Shown here: one piece after another, positions 1 to 5,999 of the stretch
Position numbering within the stretch: position 1 is the stretch's first letter
Layout: every line of letters starts with the position of its first letter
Assembly (NCBI GenBank): GCA_016186245.1
Contig: JACPLZ010000016.1
Coordinates: 1-10,741, forward strand
Length of the DNA: 10,741 nt
Direction: 5' to 3'
From: Candidatus Peregrinibacteria bacterium
Lineage (GTDB): Bacteria > Patescibacteriota > Gracilibacteria > UBA1369 > LOWO2-01-FULL-3
The notes under the pieces: model-generated
What the model was told of the DNA's origin: nothing
What the model saw: the letters and a program-made list of their open reading frames with translations, nothing else
Databases searched by the model: none
Program-made: the position numbers and the translations under genes

Positions 1-286
1 CTATAGTGAGCAAATCTCCCTTCTGAAGAATTTTATCTTTTCTTGGAATTGAGTGTACCACTTCTTCATTGATGCTTGCGCATATTGTGCATGGAAAGCC
101 GTGATAACCTTTAAACGAAGGCTTTCCGCCCATTTGGATAATCAAATCTTCGGCAAATTTGTCGAGCTCCCATGTTGAAACCCCCGGACGGGCGACCGCG
201 CATGTTTTTTTAAGGACTTCCGCGAGAATTTTCCCGCTTTTTCTCATCAAGTCCATTTCTTCATCAGTTTTGATCGTTATGGCCAT
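1..286 (-). CDS. map: Methionine aminopeptidase, type I (partial, N-terminal 95 residues)
   Basis: Removes the initiator methionine from nascent proteins as they leave the ribosome. Only the first 95 residues are visible; the gene runs off the low-coordinate edge, so no stop codon is seen. Translation starts MAITIKTDEEMDLMRKSG and carries the family blocks RPGVSTWELD (about 33-42), GYHGFP (60-65) and ASINEEVVHSIP (70-81). His78 in VVHSIP matches the active-site His79 of E. coli MAP. The metal-binding Asp, His and Glu residues lie beyond the edge. The ATG overlaps the adk stop by one base (TAATG), so the two are probably translationally coupled, and adk-map after secY is the classic bacterial order. 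No Shine-Dalgarno motif is seen at a normal distance. Length and the second half cannot be judged here. Confidence 0.95.
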   Translation of the reverse strand, partial: MAITIKTDEEMDLMRKSGKILAEVLKKTCAVARPGVSTWELDKFAEDLIIQMGGKPSFKGYHGFPCTICASINEEVVHSIPRKDKILQKGDLLTI

Positions 287-921
287 TATCTTTTCATTAC
301 TCCATCAAGCGCCGCAAAGGCAAGTTTTTTCACTTCTTCAATGGACGGTTCACCATCTATTTTTATCAGACGATCACTGTACATTTCCATTGCTGGAACA
401 GTTTCATTTTTAAATGCATCCAGCCGTGTTTTTATTGCTTCTGGATTATCATCGGAGCGGGTTATCAGTTCACCGCCGCAGGCGCATTTATCAGCAGTGT
501 AAACTGCAGGATAAACGGTTTTGCATATTTTGCATATGCGGCGTGTAGTCAAACGGTTGAGCGCGGTTTTTTCACTGATGTCCAGAATAACTGCGGAATA
601 TTTCCTGTTGTGCCTGGCAAGAATTGAATTTAGGGAACGAGCCTGATCGGTTTTCCTGGGGATTCCATCGAAGAGTATCGGCGTTTCCCCGTTTTGCAGA
701 TTGCTCATGAAATTTTCTACTATTTCCATTACAACTTCATTGGAAACTAGGTGTCCGGCCTCGATGATGGATTTTACTTTTTTCGCCAAATCGGAATCTT
801 CCCGGGAGAGCTTTCGCAGCTGTTCGCCGGTTTCAAAAACCAGCATGCCATAGCGGTTTGCGATGGATTTGCCGAGAGTGCCTTTTCCGGATCCCTGCAT
901 GCCAAAAAAAATCAGATCCAT
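286..921 (-). CDS. adk: Adenylate kinase, zinc-LID type
   Basis: Catalyses ATP + AMP = 2 ADP in the cytosol. The 211-residue protein has the expected family length. The P-loop GMQGSGKGT is at 7-15 (Lys13), the NMP-binding motif DGIPRKTDQA at 85-94 (Arg89), the LID arginines at TTRR (126-129) and RSDD (155-158), with Arg166 following. The LID carries four cysteines (130, 133, 146, 148) as a likely zinc knuckle. Their spacing, CX2C-X12-CXC, is shorter than the usual CX2C-X16-CX2C/D. GKGT is followed by Leu where most adenylate kinases have Gln. I chose the ATG at 921 because the P-loop strand MDLIFFG begins there. An upstream in-frame ATG at 1029 would add 36 residues translated from a palindrome. 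It sits 164 nt after secY, with the palindrome ending 8 nt before the start, and overlaps map by one base. No Shine-Dalgarno motif is visible. Another nucleoside monophosphate kinase specificity is possible but less likely. Confidence 0.95.
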   Translation of the reverse strand: MDLIFFGMQGSGKGTLGKSIANRYGMLVFETGEQLRKLSREDSDLAKKVKSIIEAGHLVSNEVVMEIVENFMSNLQNGETPILFDGIPRKTDQARSLNSILARHNRKYSAVILDISEKTALNRLTTRRICKICKTVYPAVYTADKCACGGELITRSDDNPEAIKTRLDAFKNETVPAMEMYSDRLIKIDGEPSIEEVKKLAFAALDGVMKR

Positions 922-929
922 AATGTTAT

Positions 930-1051
930 GGAACTTTTTAAATTGTGCACTGCGGCGTTGGCTGCGCAGTTTGCTAATCGCCGTACATTGCCAGTACGGC
1001 TCTGTTGCAAACCGCTTGCTGCCTTGCATTGCAGCAATTTTAAAAAGTTCC
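930..1051. repeat. 122-bp imperfect palindrome between secY and adk
   Basis: Three nested complementary blocks share one centre near position 990. The outer arms are GGAACTTTTTAAATTG (930-945) and CAATTTTAAAAAGTTCC (1035-1051), complementary except for one extra base. Next in are TGCACTGC (946-953) and GCATTGCA (1026-1033), 7 of 8 pairing. Then GTTTGC (969-974) pairs with GCAAAC (1007-1012). The core is a perfect 7-bp stem, GCCGTAC (980-986) and GTACGGC (994-1000), with a 7-nt loop. The element fills most of the 164-nt gap and ends 8 nt before the adk ATG, so the secY-adk transcript would carry a long hairpin. No T-run follows it on either strand, so it does not look like an intrinsic terminator. 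It could be a miniature inverted-repeat element or an RNA structure that regulates or insulates adk-map. No clear target-site duplication is visible. Confidence 0.75.
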
Positions 1052-1085
1052 GGTTAAGAGTTATAGTTATCACTGCCTATTATTT

Positions 1086-2362
1086 CTAATAAAATCTTTC
1101 ATAATCGTGCATTACCATTTGTGCATTGATCTGGCGAATCAAATCGAGTACAACACCTACGATAATGATGATTCCTGCGCCGGAAATAAGCAATGAAACG
1201 CTTCCCAGTCCGGATGTAGTAAATACCGCCTGGATCAATAATGGCAAAATAGCGATTAGAGCGATGAAAAAAGCGCCGAATAGAGTCAGCCTTTTGGAAA
1301 TCTGGCCGAGATATTCAGAGGTTTGTGTGCCCGGTCTGATGCCCGGGATATAGCCGCCGCGTTTTTGAATATTCTCTGCGACCTGCTCGGGATTGAAGGT
1401 GATGGAAACATAAAAAAATGTAAACGCGATGACGAGAAGGAAGTAAACCACAAGATATAAAGTCGTATTGGGCTGAAAAATCGTGGTCATGGTTGCGCCA
1501 AGATTCTTGAGCCATGGAGATGTGGCATTAACAAAGAATTGCCCCAGGATTCCGGGAAAGCTGACAAGCGCGACTGCAAAGATAATCGGAATCATTCCCG
1601 CCTGATTGATGCGGATTGGAAGAGAAGCCTGGTCGCTTTTGCTGCGTATGCCTCTTCCGGCGTAGGTTATCGGCACTTTTCTTTGGGCTTCGTTCACAAG
1701 GATTACTATAGTGATAAGAATTATCGTGATGAAAGTGATTACGATAAATGGAATGACTTTGTTGACGTCGCTTTGAGCAAGGAAAAGATTTTGTCCTACG
1801 ACTGTTGGGATACCGGAAATGATGCTGGTAAAAATTAAAATAGAAATGCCGTTACCTATGCCTCTTTCGCTGATCTGTTCCCCAAGCCAGACTAAAAGAA
1901 GTGTTCCGGCGGAAATTGTCAGCATTGCCGGCAAAATGATTTTTGGATCGCCGGTATCGCTGATGATCGGTATTTGTGATTGAGAATTAAGCAGAAGGAT
2001 CATTCCGTAAGATTGGATGAAGGCGAGCGGCAATGTGAGCCATCTGGTATAGGAATTTAATTTGCGGCGGCCACTTTCTCCTTCTTTGGAAATGTTTTCC
2101 AGCTTTGGGATGACCACTGCCAATAATTGAATGATGATGGAGGCGTTGATATACGGAGAAATTCCCATCAATACGATGGAGAAATTTTCGGTGCTGCCTC
2201 CGGTAAGCAGGCTGAACATTTCAAGAAGTTCATTTCGAGTGGAAACAGCCTTCAGGGCTTGATATGCGCGATCAGTCTGTAGAGAACAACTATTCCGAGA
2301 GTGAAAATGATTTTGTTTCTAAGGTCTTTTGAGTTCCAGATTTGAATGAGGTATTTTAACAT
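1086..2362 (-). CDS. secY: SecY protein-translocation channel subunit (reading frame broken near the N-terminus)
   Basis: Forms the membrane channel through which nascent proteins are exported or inserted. The start at 2362 (MLKYLIQIWNSKDLRNK) overlaps the rplO stop as TAATG and opens with TM1 (IIFTLGIVVLYRLIAHI, residues 18-34). That frame then reads Lys-Pro and stops with TGA at 2254-2252. The remainder lies in another frame, readable from about 2261 (QALKAVSTRNELLEMFSLLTGG in shorter pieces: QALKAV, STRNELLEM, FSLLTGG) down to 1086. It contains SPYINASIIIQLL, the cytosolic KEGESGRRK motif, GERGIGNGIS-like ISERGIGNGISI, and the normal end MVMHDYERFY. Summed over both frames the length is about 425, close to the usual 430. 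What is missing is the conserved I-PVPG-V segment between TM1 and the plug, consistent with an out-of-frame loss of about 22 nt. Since secY is essential, assembly error or a mixed population is as likely as true mutation. The ATG at 2219 is not a credible natural start because it omits TM1. Confidence 0.93.
2252..2270 (-). other. Site of the secY frame break (missing PVPG segment)
   Basis: Reading the minus strand, GCG CAT ATC encodes Ala-His-Ile, where SecY proteins continue with Pro-x-Pro-Gly. The DNA instead continues AAG CCC TGA. In the frame used by the rest of the gene the same bases read CAA GCC CTG AAG GCT GTT (QALKAV), which is what normally follows the PVPG segment a few residues later. 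A simple one-base slip cannot restore the protein, because the PVPG codons are found in no frame. The change is therefore a short deletion, estimated at 19, 22 or 25 nt depending on the ancestral loop length. Confidence 0.8.
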
Positions 2363-2829
2363 TATTTTTTCGTTTTAATGGTGGGGGAATGCAGGACAAC
2401 TTTGCCTTTTTTCCCTTCGACTGCCGCCAATGCCGATTTGGAAGCCCTGTCTACCACGATTGTGAGTTTCTTTGTAAGCTCACCTTTTCCGCCAAGGAGT
2501 TTAACAGGATTATTTTTTTTGGAAATAAGGTTTTTGCCTAATAAAAGTTCTTTGGTAATTTCGGTATTTTCATCGAAAATATTGAGTTGTCCGATGTTGA
2601 CCACCTGATATTCAAAATGGTTTGGATTTTTGAATCCTTTTAGCTTTGGAATCCTGCGCAAGTATGGTGTCTGTCCTCCTTCAAAACCAGGGCGTCTTCT
2701 GCCTCCGCTGCGGGCTGTCTGTCCCTTTATACCATGTCCGCTATAGCTTCCCTGGCCGGCGGAATCTCCGCGACCACGGCGTTTTTTTTGTTTCTTGGGT
2801 ACTTTGCTGTGTAATTCCAGTAATGACAT
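2362..2829 (-). CDS. rplO: 50S ribosomal protein L15
   Basis: Late-assembling large-subunit protein that binds 23S rRNA, here 155 residues, slightly longer than the common 145-150. The Gly/Arg-rich N-terminal arm is clear: RRGRGDSAGQGSYSGHGIKG (17-36), then GQTARSGGRRRPGFEGGQTP (36-55), which threads into rRNA in known structures. The C-terminal globular part includes VKLLGGKGELTKKLTIVVD (109-127), the usual G-x-G-xL-xKxLxV pattern. It starts 2 nt after the rpsE stop (TAACAATG) and ends sharing one base with the secY ATG. In most bacteria rpmD (L30) lies between rpsE and this gene; there is no room for it here. No Shine-Dalgarno motif precedes the start. Confidence 0.97.
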   Translation of the reverse strand: MSLLELHSKVPKKQKKRRGRGDSAGQGSYSGHGIKGQTARSGGRRRPGFEGGQTPYLRRIPKLKGFKNPNHFEYQVVNIGQLNIFDENTEITKELLLGKNLISKKNNPVKLLGGKGELTKKLTIVVDRASKSALAAVEGKKGKVVLHSPTIKTKK

Positions 2830-2831
2830 TG

Positions 2832-3416
2832 TTATTGTTGTTTAGGTGCTTTTGCGGGTTGAGGGGAAGGAGAAGGAGAAGGGGAAGATACGGGGGATAG
2901 GTTGCTCGCTTTGCTCGCAACTGTCGCAACTGGCTGCCTGGCAAGCATCCTGGGAGTAGTTCTTAAAAGTTTTAACGCTTCGAATGCAGCTTTTGTTGTA
3001 TTAACTTTGTTGCTTGTGCCAAGAGATTTACTCAAAATGTCTTTTACGCCTACGAGTTCAAGAACCTGGCGGATGGAACTGCCTGCGATCAATCCCGTAC
3101 CTGGACCGGCCGGCATCAAAAGCACTCTGGCTGATTTGAATTTCAGTTTAACCTCATGTGGAATTGTTGAGCCGTCAAGTTTTACTGTCAGCAGGTGTTT
3201 TTTTGCCTTGGCGATTGCTTTCTGAATTGCTCCGGTAACTTCGCCGGACTTCCCTACGCCGATGCCGACTTTCCCTTTGTGATTGCCGATTGCGACTGTT
3301 GCCCTGAATCTCATTTTGCGGCCACCTTTAACTACTCTGGTAACACGGTCAATCTGTATTACCTCCTCATCAAACTCTTTCACTTCTTTTCTTATTGCCG
3401 GTCTGCCTTGAGCCAT
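2832..3416 (-). CDS. rpsE: 30S ribosomal protein S5
   Basis: Small-subunit protein at the mRNA entry side, linked to decoding accuracy and mRNA unwinding. The dsRBD-like domain is at about 16-80 (FDEEVIQIDRVTRVVKGGRK, then RFRATVAIGNHKGKVGIGVG), followed by the C-terminal domain with VLLMPAGPGTGLIAGSSIR (98-116) and a core ending near LLRT (150-153). The 194-residue length exceeds the usual 160-175 because of a tail. Residues 164-174 are encoded by a hairpin repeat (2895-2925), followed by a Ser-Pro run (SSPSPSPSPQP) and a Lys/Pro end. It starts 19 nt after rplR without a Shine-Dalgarno motif. The tail lies just where rpmD would follow. Confidence 0.97.
   Translation of the reverse strand: MAQGRPAIRKEVKEFDEEVIQIDRVTRVVKGGRKMRFRATVAIGNHKGKVGIGVGKSGEVTGAIQKAIAKAKKHLLTVKLDGSTIPHEVKLKFKSARVLLMPAGPGTGLIAGSSIRQVLELVGVKDILSKSLGTSNKVNTTKAAFEALKLLRTTPRMLARQPVATVASKASNLSPVSSPSPSPSPQPAKAPKQQ
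2864..2887. repeat. Short GGAGAA-type polypurine tract inside the rpsE tail
   Basis: On the plus strand the stretch is almost purely G and A, built from GGAAG and GGAGAA units. On the coding strand it is CCT/TCT codons giving the alternating Ser-Pro run in the S5 tail. It looks like a simple-sequence expansion and is probably length-variable between relatives. Confidence 0.6.
2895..2925. repeat. Hairpin repeat, copy 1 (inside the rpsE 3' end)
   Basis: Plus-strand layout: outer arm GGATAG (2895-2900), stem GTTGC (2901-2905), 11-nt centre TCGCTTTGCTC (2906-2916), stem GCAAC (2917-2921), outer arm TGTC (2922-2925), which pairs with GATA allowing one G-T. It matches copy 2 at 6414-6448 nearly base for base through the outer arm, stem and centre. 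It is read in frame on the minus strand as VASKASNLS in the S5 tail, after the conserved core. A partial echo of its right edge (TCGCAAC) follows at 2924-2930. Confidence 0.75.
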
Positions 3417-3435
3417 CGAGATATTTGGTTAAAAT

Positions 3436-3777
3436 TTAGAATTTAAGTCCGCCTTCGCGGGCGCCTTCCGCCAATGCTTTCACGCGGCCATGATATTTGT
3501 AGCCTCCGCGATCGAAAACTACACTATCGATTTTCTTTTCTTTTGCAAGTTTTGCTATTTCCATGCCAACATTTTTTGCTTTGGCGGTTTTTGTCCCTTT
3601 ATCCTTTAGTTTTATGTCTGAAGTTCCTGTAATTACCCTGTTTTGATTGTCGTCTACCAGTTGAGCGTAGGTATGCGTCAAGCTTCTAAAAACCAGAAGC
3701 CGTGGGCGTTGCGCGCTGCCGATAACTTTGCTGCGGATGCGAGTGTGCCTTTTTTGTCTTAATTGCTGCTTATTCAT
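3436..3777 (-). CDS. rplR: 50S ribosomal protein L18
   Basis: Binds 5S rRNA and helps anchor it to the central protuberance with L5. At 113 residues it has the normal length. The basic N-terminus (QLRQKRHTRIRSKV, 5-18), the PRLLVFRS strand (25-32) with THTYAQLVDD, and the C-terminal signature FDRGGYKYHGRVKALAEGA (88-106) are all present. It begins 20 nt after rplF and ends 19 nt before rpsE, in the usual L6-L18-S5 order. The upstream region is A/T-rich (AATAATTTTACTCATC) and lacks a Shine-Dalgarno motif. Nothing unusual is seen in the protein. Confidence 0.97.
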   Translation of the reverse strand: MNKQQLRQKRHTRIRSKVIGSAQRPRLLVFRSLTHTYAQLVDDNQNRVITGTSDIKLKDKGTKTAKAKNVGMEIAKLAKEKKIDSVVFDRGGYKYHGRVKALAEGAREGGLKF

Positions 3778-3797
3778 GATGAGTAAAATTATTTTGC

Positions 3798-4373
3798 TTA
3801 TGATGCCGATGCTGCTCCACCGCCTGCGGCAGATGCTGCGGCTTTTCCCGCTTTCTTCGGAACGTATTCTCCAAGGTAGCGTATTCCTTTGCCTTTGTAT
3901 GGCTCCGGTTTGCGGTAACTGCGGACTTTAGCGGCGGTTTCACCGACTATTTCCTTGTCAATGCCTGTGATGATAATGATATTTTTGTTTTCTTCATCCA
4001 TTTTGAATTCGATACCTTGCGGAGCGGTGTATTCAACCGGATGTGAAAATCCCAGCGTAAGAGTGATCTTATTTTTGGCGGCCTGGGCGCGATAACCGAT
4101 ACCGATAATTTCCAGTCTTTTTTCAAATCCTTTGCCTACACCATGAATCATGTTGACCATAATGTTGCGTGTAAGTCCGTGAAGGGCGCGGTTCTCTTTA
4201 GTGTCCTGGCTGCGCGCTACCGTCAAAACATTGTCTTTGACTTCTATTTTCATGTCGGGATGAAACTCGCGGCGGAGCTCTCCTTTCGGTCCCTTAATGG
4301 TTACAAGATGATCTTTGATGTCGACTGTAACACCGTTGGGAATTTGCACTGGTTGTCTTCCTACACGCGACAT
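3798..4373 (-). CDS. rplF: 50S ribosomal protein L6
   Basis: Large-subunit protein near the factor-binding site and the sarcin-ricin loop. The 191 residues contain the two repeated L6 domains. The first runs from SRVGRQPVQIP (2-12) to about residue 80, and the second from there to about 175 with the family signature PEPYKGKGIRY (156-166) and the end YLGEYVPKKAGK. The last 14 or so residues form an Ala/Gly/Ser-only tail (AAASAAGGGAASAS), beyond the usual 177-180. The start is 10 nt after the rpsH stop and has no Shine-Dalgarno motif. The tail is one of four low-complexity C-termini in this cluster. Confidence 0.97.
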   Translation of the reverse strand: MSRVGRQPVQIPNGVTVDIKDHLVTIKGPKGELRREFHPDMKIEVKDNVLTVARSQDTKENRALHGLTRNIMVNMIHGVGKGFEKRLEIIGIGYRAQAAKNKITLTLGFSHPVEYTAPQGIEFKMDEENKNIIIITGIDKEIVGETAAKVRSYRKPEPYKGKGIRYLGEYVPKKAGKAAASAAGGGAASAS

Positions 4374-4383
4374 GGTTTTTAGT

Positions 4384-4767
4384 TTAAGATATTTCGCAAA
4401 TTAATTCTCCTCCTATATTCTGTTTTTTTGCTTCACTGTTTGTCATTAATCCTTTTGATGTGGAAAGAATGCGGATGCCCAGGCCGCTCTTGAGCGGTTT
4501 TAATTTGTCTTTTTTGAGATAGATGCGTTGGCCCGGCTTGCTGACTCTTGTCAAAGTAAGACCCACACGCTCTTCATTAAGGGTTATCCTTAGCAATTTG
4601 TGGCTTCCTTCCGCTTCGTCGGCATATTCATTGATGAATTTGTTGGCTTTCATTATTCTAAGAATTTCCTCTTTGATTTTGGAATATGGCACAGTTACGG
4701 TTTCATGGTGGGCCATGATGGCATTCCTTATTCTTGTGAGCATGTCGGCTATTGGGTCAGTATACAT
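4384..4767 (-). CDS. rpsH: 30S ribosomal protein S8
   Basis: Primary 16S rRNA-binding protein of the central domain; in E. coli it also represses the spc operon by binding its own mRNA. The 127 residues are close to the family norm of about 130. The start MYTDPIADMLTRIRNA (1-16) is canonical and the C-terminal signature GLGIRILSTSKGLMT (95-109) is intact. An unusually long gap of about 97 nt separates it from the S14 gene, beginning with hairpin repeat copy 3 at the S14 stop. No Shine-Dalgarno motif precedes the ATG (AATAAACCAAT). Whether this leader binds S8, as in E. coli, cannot be told by eye. Confidence 0.97.
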   Translation of the reverse strand: MYTDPIADMLTRIRNAIMAHHETVTVPYSKIKEEILRIMKANKFINEYADEAEGSHKLLRITLNEERVGLTLTRVSKPGQRIYLKKDKLKPLKSGLGIRILSTSKGLMTNSEAKKQNIGGELICEIS

Positions 4768-4841
4768 ATTGGTTTATTGTAATGAGATGTTGTTACCTTT
4801 TGTTATTTTGCTGTGTGTCTCGAGCTGATGGTTAGTTTTGG

Positions 4842-4874
4842 CCTGTGTGACTCGCTCTGTTCGTCACTACCAGG
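4842..4874. repeat. Hairpin repeat, copy 3 (overlapping the rpsN stop codon)
   Basis: Plus-strand layout: outer arm CCTG (4842-4845), stem GTGAC (4847-4851), 11-nt centre TCGCTCTGTTC (4852-4862), stem GTCAC (4863-4867), then TAC and outer arm CAGG (4871-4874). The centre keeps 9 of 11 bases of copy 1. The stem differs from GTTGC/GCAAC at two positions, but both arms changed together so pairing is kept. The right stem arm overlaps the TAG stop of the S14 gene. Membership of the same family is an inference from centre sequence, stem length and location. Confidence 0.55.
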
Positions 4875-5091
4875 AAGATTTTGTGACTCCCATGATTTTT
4901 CCTTCTCTTGCCAATTCACGGAAACAGATTCGGCATATTTCAAATCTTCTCATATATCCGTGCGGTCTGCCGCAAAGTTTACAGCGGTTATAAAGCTTGG
5001 TCGAAAAAGTGATTTTTTTGCCCTGCTTATATTCCTGCATGGCCTTTTTCTTCTTTTTTTCCAGTTTTACTTTCAGTGATTTTTTAGCCAT
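4867..5091 (-). CDS. rpsN: 30S ribosomal protein S14, zinc-binding (type Z)
   Basis: Small-subunit head protein that contacts 16S rRNA near S3 and S10. This is the short zinc form (also called rpsZ), with a CX2C-X12-CX2C knuckle at Cys37, Cys40, Cys53 and Cys56 and the blocks GRPHGYMRRFEICRICFREL (41-60) and the end GVTKSSW. At 74 residues it is about 13 longer than the usual 61, because of a Lys-rich N-terminus (KLEKKKKKAMQEYKQGKK, about 9-26). The ATG overlaps the rplE stop by one base (TAATG). Its TAG stop lies within hairpin repeat copy 3, and the next gene is about 97 nt away. Confidence 0.96.
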   Translation of the reverse strand: MAKKSLKVKLEKKKKKAMQEYKQGKKITFSTKLYNRCKLCGRPHGYMRRFEICRICFRELAREGKIMGVTKSSW

Positions 5092-5654
5092 TATTTCTGA
5101 TTATTTTTTTTGAATGGAAACCCCATGGCGGCCAGTAATTCATACCCGTCCCGGTCATTTTTGGCTGTGGTGGTGATATTAACCTGCAGACCATGTAAAT
5201 TTAAAACGTCATCGGGACTGATTTCAGGGAAGACGGTATGCTCGCGGAAGCCGACACTGTAATTGCCGTGGCCGTTGAATGATTTTGGCGATAGGCCGCG
5301 GAAGTCTCTTACACGTGGAAAAACTACATTTACCAGTTTGTTAAGAAAATCATACATGCGTTGTCCTCTTAATGTAACGGTGGTTCCAATGATCTCGTCT
5401 TTTCTGCTCTTGAAATTGGAGATGGCTTTTTTTGCTTTGGTGAGCACCGGTTTCTGGCCGCTGATGCTGGTGATGCTTTTTACTATATGTTCCGGATCTT
5501 TTTTCTGGACTTTGACGTATGTTCCCATGCCTACGCTTATGGTTACTTTGCTGACTTTTGGAACAGCCATTATATTTTTTATGTTCAGCGTTGTCTTAAG
5601 CTTTGGGGCTATTTCACTGAAGAATCTTGTTTTTAGATCTACCGGTTTTGCCAT
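5091..5654 (-). CDS. rplE: 50S ribosomal protein L5
   Basis: Binds 5S rRNA and the P-site tRNA elbow in the central protuberance. At 187 residues it has the usual length (about 180). Family blocks are ISGQKPVLTKAKKAISNFK (64-82), VFPRVRDFRGLSPKSFNGHG (111-130), NYSVGFREHTVFPEI (131-145), and a C-terminal GLQVNITTTAKNDRDGYELL (155-174) with LLAAMGFPF. The start lies 6 nt after the rplX stop in the junction TAATCAATTATG, which recurs exactly at the S19-L22 junction. The stop shares one base with the S14 start. Nothing odd in the protein. Confidence 0.97.
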   Translation of the reverse strand: MAKPVDLKTRFFSEIAPKLKTTLNIKNIMAVPKVSKVTISVGMGTYVKVQKKDPEHIVKSITSISGQKPVLTKAKKAISNFKSRKDEIIGTTVTLRGQRMYDFLNKLVNVVFPRVRDFRGLSPKSFNGHGNYSVGFREHTVFPEISPDDVLNLHGLQVNITTTAKNDRDGYELLAAMGFPFKKNNQK

Positions 5655-5660
5655 AATTGA

Positions 5661-5990
5661 TTATTTTGATTTGGCTGCCGTTGATATGAGCGTCTGATTG
5701 CTTTTCTTGCTGATGCGCACTTTTTTGCCGTTTTCCAGGCGGCGGTAGCCGATGCGGGATCTCTTTTTTGTGGACGGGTCTATAAGCATGACATTTGATG
5801 CGTGGAGCGGGGCTGGAAGATGTACTCTTTCTCCGGGTTTTTGCGCGGTTTTTTTGATGTGCTTGGTTATCATGTTGATTTTATCCACCACTACTCTGTT
5901 TTGCTTGCGGAGAATCCTGATTATAGAGCCTTTTTTGCCTTTGTCCTTGCCTGCAATGACGACCACGTTGTCGTTAAGTTTTAATTTCAT
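5661..5990 (-). CDS. rplX: 50S ribosomal protein L24
   Basis: Early assembly initiator of the large subunit, located by the tunnel exit. The 109 residues are within the normal range. A KOW motif occupies about 6-23 (NDNVVVIAGKDKGKKGSI), followed by VVVDKINMITKHIK (33-46) and the conserved SNVMLIDP (65-72) and RIGYR (79-83) segments. It begins 9 nt after rplN and ends 6 nt before rplE, the standard L14-L24-L5 order. The upstream bases ACAATCATC contain no Shine-Dalgarno motif. Confidence 0.97.
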   Translation of the reverse strand: MKLKLNDNVVVIAGKDKGKKGSIIRILRKQNRVVVDKINMITKHIKKTAQKPGERVHLPAPLHASNVMLIDPSTKKRSRIGYRRLENGKKVRISKKSNQTLISTAAKSK

Positions 5991-5999
5991 GATGATTGT

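Noticed and set aside
922..1029. N-terminal extension of Adk from the ATG at 1029
   Set aside because: The extra 36 residues are translated from the palindrome and have no homology to adenylate kinases, whose P-loop strand begins at the ATG at 921.
930..1051. Palindrome read as an intrinsic terminator or a tRNA
   Set aside because: No T-run follows the stem on either strand, and there is no T-loop GTTCRA motif, acceptor stem or CCA end.
2252..2270. secY break explained by programmed frameshifting or by UGA recoded to glycine
   Set aside because: The PVPG codons are missing from all frames, so slippage cannot restore the protein. Reading UGA as Gly leaves the wrong frame afterwards, and TGA is used as a normal stop at rplC and rplD.
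3451..3475. Possible hairpin at the rplR 3' end (CGCCTTCGCGGGCG)
   Set aside because: It is explained by the conserved L18 ending (AEGAREGGLKF) and does not match the repeat family.
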